DNA of 64,000 nt from Strongylocentrotus purpuratus (Eukaryota > Echinodermata > Echinoidea > Camarodonta > Strongylocentrotidae), in assembly GCF_000002235.5 (NCBI RefSeq), contig NW_022145606.1, forward strand, positions 21,416,539 to 21,480,538, read 5' to 3'. How positions within the stretch are numbered: the stretch's first letter is position 1; every line of letters starts with the position of its first letter. This document shows, in pieces, positions 60,728 to 64,000 of the stretch. The notes beneath the pieces were generated by a model, which did no database searches, had not been told where the DNA came from, and was given only the letters and a program-made list of their open reading frames with translations. The position numbers and the translations under genes were made by a program.

Positions 60728-63460
60728 ATGGAGTCTTGGCATCCCATAGCTCGTGTGTATCACCCACTAACAGCAGGTTCTATAGATGGGACTGATACCA
60801 GACCACATGACAGGGCTGTAGAGAGAGCCATCAAGGTAAATCTTCTATTCATGTCTGTTCACAGCCAAAAGTAACTGCGTAAAAGCATTAGTTATTGCCC
60901 TTTGTGCTTTATAGAGACGTCTTTAAATATAAATTTGTGAAAGGATATATAGGGACAAGTTTAATATCTGGTAATGGAACATTTATTTCTTCTTTTTTTC
61001 TTAAGCATAACAAATATGCCACTCTGCACTGTGTGAAACGGGAATGTTTATAGGTTATGCTCATCTGTGATACTAGATTGGAGACTTTTTCCTTTCTGGT
61101 ACTGGTAGGGCTTCTGAGTGATTTCTTAGATTCCACTTTTTGTGCATAATAATTTAGTTTCAACATCATACCTCAAACAAAAGAAGGAGAAGTGTTTGAA
61201 AGTTAGTGAGAGCTGGGGAGAGCTGGACAGAGATAAAAAAAGAGCTAGAGAAAAGAGAGAGAGAGGGGGTCAGAGAGGAGGAAGAAGAGAGTGGGGAAAA
61301 GAATGATAATTGTTAATAAAATGTAAACAAAGAAAGAGAAAAAGTAAAATTGAGATGTGAAAGGATAGGAATAAGATCTGGAGGATTTCATGCATGTTGT
61401 AGTGCAATATTAGGAAGCTATCTTGATAACAAATATTCAAAAGAGCATATTCTGATATTAGGTTACATTTTGCATTTCATACATTTCTCATTTCAGGCCA
61501 GTTATGTACCGCCCTCTGTTGACAATGACCCGCACTTGACCCTCTTTGTGGCTAGGCTCAACCCTGAGACGACAGAGAAGACCCTACGCAAGGTAAATGC
61601 TACCCCCTTTACGGACTACAAAAATCATGTAACTGGGCGGGGCTTATCGTGAGTGTGCACTGATGATTGGTAGCCTGCTATCATGTCACCTCTTCAAAAA
61701 TTTGTCTCTATATTTTTATTTTTGTTAGTCTGTTCACTCTTTTTGTTTCAACTGAATCCTATGATCTTTTATACAAATTCCTTTGTTTTGTACATTTTCT
61801 ATAGGCTTACAGACTAAAGGTCATACAGGAGTCACCAATTTACTGCAAACAAACTTACTGTAATAATCATTATAACAACAATACCGGTAATAGTGGGTTC
61901 TTGTATAGTGCTCATGCCTGTCAGACTTGACACTCGATCCTGGGGGGTGTTTCACAAAGATGCTAAGTAGAACTTAACTCTAAGTTTGACTTTAAAAGTC
62001 ATAAAATGTTGATTCAAATCATTCATATTTTCTATTAGGATGGGAGATTTCATATTCTTGATGTGGAATTTATAAAAAAGTCTAAAATACTTCAATTTTT
62101 GCTTTTTATTTGTTTATATTTTAAGGCTACTAATGGCTCTCCATAATGTTTGGGTCCAACTTAGAGATAAGTTCAACTTAGGATCTTTGTGAAACACTCC
62201 CCAGGAGCTCCATAATTATTACCCCAGCTTTAACATGGCTGTCATTATGGTACTCTAGCACCTCGAGGAATTCATTCCTGCCCATTAACCTCACCTTGGT
62301 TGAGTGAGTCTATCGTAGATTAATGTCTTGCTAAAGGACTAATAAAGACCATGGTGAGTCAATGTTTAAAGGTTCATAGTAGTTGGTGCTCATGGGAAAT
62401 CTAAAACCATTCAGGTGGTTACCCAACACAAAGTGTGGTCAATCACCAAGGGTGGACTTCAATAATTTTTCTTCTTCGCTATAAGTACATGCCACTACCG
62501 GGTGTATTCTCGTACTGATGTAGGTGATGTGCAGGTGTATATGCAGTGTCTGAATAAAGGCCTACAAAGAACTACATGTATGTGCAGCTAACTGTGGAGA
62601 CATCTGTAGCTTTAACAGAGGTCTTGCATAAAGAACTGGCCTCGAACCATACCGCCATAAGGGATTTTTCATCATTATAAATTACCCTCACCCTTGAGAT
62701 ATGAAGGCAAGCGGGAGTATTTTCTGGGCATCGGATCTTTGCTGCCTGAGGGGCCTGTACACACATTATCATTAAACCAAATCTGGGCCCTGTTCCATAA
62801 AACTTGTTAATAATAACAAGTAACAATTACTTTTATAAGTTACTGAAATCATGGTGTTTGATTGTCTGACAGCAAATTTGTCATAGAATTTTATCACTTG
62901 TAATTGATAACAAGTTTTGATGAAACAGGACCCTAGTGTTTACAAATTATGAGGCAAATCATTAGTACTACAAATCATATAATACACATGGACAGTGACA
63001 ACTGGTCTTTACCTTTAAAGCGGGACGGCACTACTTGTAGCTACTTGCCCCCTCTGTATAGCAAACATTGCCTAAGCGGTACCTGTTGGTCCCCCAAGTT
63101 CCCCTTTTTCTTATGTTAATTGAGAGCTGATATGATGAGGTAACCACCTGCCATTGACCATGCATGGAGGTCTAATCCCTTCTGGCCAAACTAGTGCAGA
63201 TAGGCTTTAATTCAGATATCCTTTTTATTATTTATCTTAATTGCAGACATTTTCAAAGTATGGCGACATCAAGCAAGTGAATCTCATCCGTGACGTCGTG
63301 ACAGGCTTCTCCAAGCAGTATGCATTCATTGAGTTTGAAGAGGAACGATCAGCAAGACGCGCGAGGGCAGAGGCAGATCAGAGCGTGATCGAGGAACACA
63401 TCGTCTTTGTGGACTGGGAGTGTGAACATACGTTGGATGGTTGGATCCCCAGGAGGCTGG
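60728..63460 (+). CDS. SNRNP35: U11/U12 small nuclear ribonucleoprotein 35 kDa protein (partial, 3' end off window)
   Basis: Coding exons 60728-60835, 61497-61592 and 63247-63460, with more beyond the window. The first exon actually begins at 60688 after an acceptor, so there is an upstream non-coding exon. The protein starts MESWHPIARVYHPLTAGSID followed by GTDTRPHDRAVERA, the characteristic 35K N-terminus. An RRM follows with RNP2 LFVARL and RNP1-like KQYAFIEF (Gln where Gly is usual), then DGWIPRRLGG-type sequence at the exon end. The donor is GG|GTAGGT at 63461; GTAGCG four bases later is a weaker alternative. In other animals the protein is part of the U11/U12 di-snRNP that recognises U12-type introns. 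The missing C-terminal part should be Arg/Glu/Asp-rich. Confidence 0.94.
61942..62202. mobile_element. Palindromic MITE (GGGTGTTTCACAAAG ends), copy 2
   Basis: GGGGTGTTTCACAAAGATGC ... GATCTTTGTGAAACACTCCC, with the same AACTTAACTCTAAGTT / AACTTAGAGATAAGTT subterminal motifs and shared interior as 9051-9360. It lies in SNRNP35 intron 2. Confidence 0.75.
62785..62935. mobile_element. Palindromic MITE (AAACTTGTTA / AACAAGTTTTGATGAAAC), second copy
   Basis: Matches 36504-36642 across both ends and the interior TTACTGAAATCATGG.GTTTGATTG. SNRNP35 intron 2. Confidence 0.7.
63020..63206 (-). mobile_element. TTAA-flanked MITE family A, copy 5
   Basis: TTAA at 63016-63019 and 63207-63210, with the same core as the other copies, opposite in orientation to the 60448 copy. 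It lies 40 bp before SNRNP35 coding exon 3. Confidence 0.8.
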
Positions 63461-63837
63461 GTAGGTAGCGTGAACAAACCCTCATGCCAGAAACTTCATT
63501 TAAGTGAAACGTTTGTGATACACGTACGTGTTATATGTCCTCTGTATTATCCACAGCGATTTTTTTATGTCAGTGTTGTGTCTTGTGAAAAAACTTTAAC
63601 TCCAGGAACTAAATTGATGTGAAACTTTGCAATGTGTGATATAAATATACCTGTATGTCCTGTTTATCCACAGTTATTTTTATTTATGTTGGTGTTGTGG
63701 CAGTTGTGTCTTTCATTATTTTCTAATTAATTGGTGCGTTAAAATTTCGCAATTTATAACCACTCACAAAAATCACTACTTATCTGTTCATTGATGAACG
63801 TTTGTGATTTTACAATATAATGTATATGCATTAAGCA

Positions 63838-64000
63838 ATCTCTCTTTCTTTCTCTCTCTCTCTTTCTCTCTCTCTCTATCTCTCTCTCTCTCTCTCCCTG
63901 TCTGTGTTTTGCTATCTCTCTGTTCTCTGTATGTCTCTTTGTCTATACCTCTCTCTCTCACACTCTTTCTCTCTCTCTCTCTCTCTTCCTCTCTCTCTCT
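63838..64000. repeat. (CT)n / (TTTCTC)n tract to window end
   Basis: A pyrimidine simple repeat in the next SNRNP35 intron. Nothing else is recognised between 63465 and the end. Confidence 0.9.

Overview
This is a 64 kb window of an AT-rich, intron-rich animal nuclear genome. Gene structure (many short exons, roughly 1 kb introns), very dense miniature transposons and tRNA-headed SINEs suggest a marine invertebrate deuterostome. An echinoderm, possibly a sea urchin, is my best guess, but this rests on general repeat character and not on a database match. No bacterial or phage-type content is seen.

Four conserved genes can be reconstructed exon by exon, with consistent splice phase throughout. 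(1) Minus strand 23643..5499: p47/NSFL1 cofactor (NSFL1C), an adaptor of the p97/VCP ATPase, 10 coding exons, 414 aa. (2) Plus strand 27371..45009: 26S proteasome regulatory subunit PSMD2/Rpn1, 20 coding exons, 902 aa. (3) Minus strand 55231..49549: consortin (CNST), a trans-Golgi trafficking membrane protein, 8 coding exons, 502 aa. (4) Plus strand 60728..>63460: U11/U12-35K protein (SNRNP35) of the minor spliceosome, running off the right edge. p47 and PSMD2 are head to head, PSMD2 and CNST tail to tail, and CNST and SNRNP35 head to head, probably from a short shared promoter near 56.2 kb. p47 and PSMD2 both act in the ubiquitin/p97/proteasome route.

Three introns, one each in p47, PSMD2 and CNST, are U12-type: a GTATCCTTT donor plus a TCCTTAAC/T branch site 15-20 nt before the acceptor. 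They sit next to the gene for a protein that helps recognise such introns.

Intron 4 of p47 holds a complete, young LTR retrotransposon (13240..18073, near-identical ~975 bp LTRs, 4-bp target duplication, tRNA-Leu primer site). Its only ORF is Gag-protease followed by two C2H2 zinc fingers and an Arg/Ser-rich tail, with no reverse transcriptase or integrase. It looks like a non-autonomous family that replaced pol with a DNA/RNA-binding module.

The other striking pattern is that many exon edges, with their splice sites, are copied in tandem into the adjoining intron (at least four sites in p47, three in PSMD2, two in CNST). The remaining non-coding DNA is mostly hAT-like, TTAA-flanked and palindromic MITEs, a 1.8 kb foldback element with repeat-array arms (58.0-59.8 kb), SINEs, minisatellites and long homopolymer or trinucleotide tracts.
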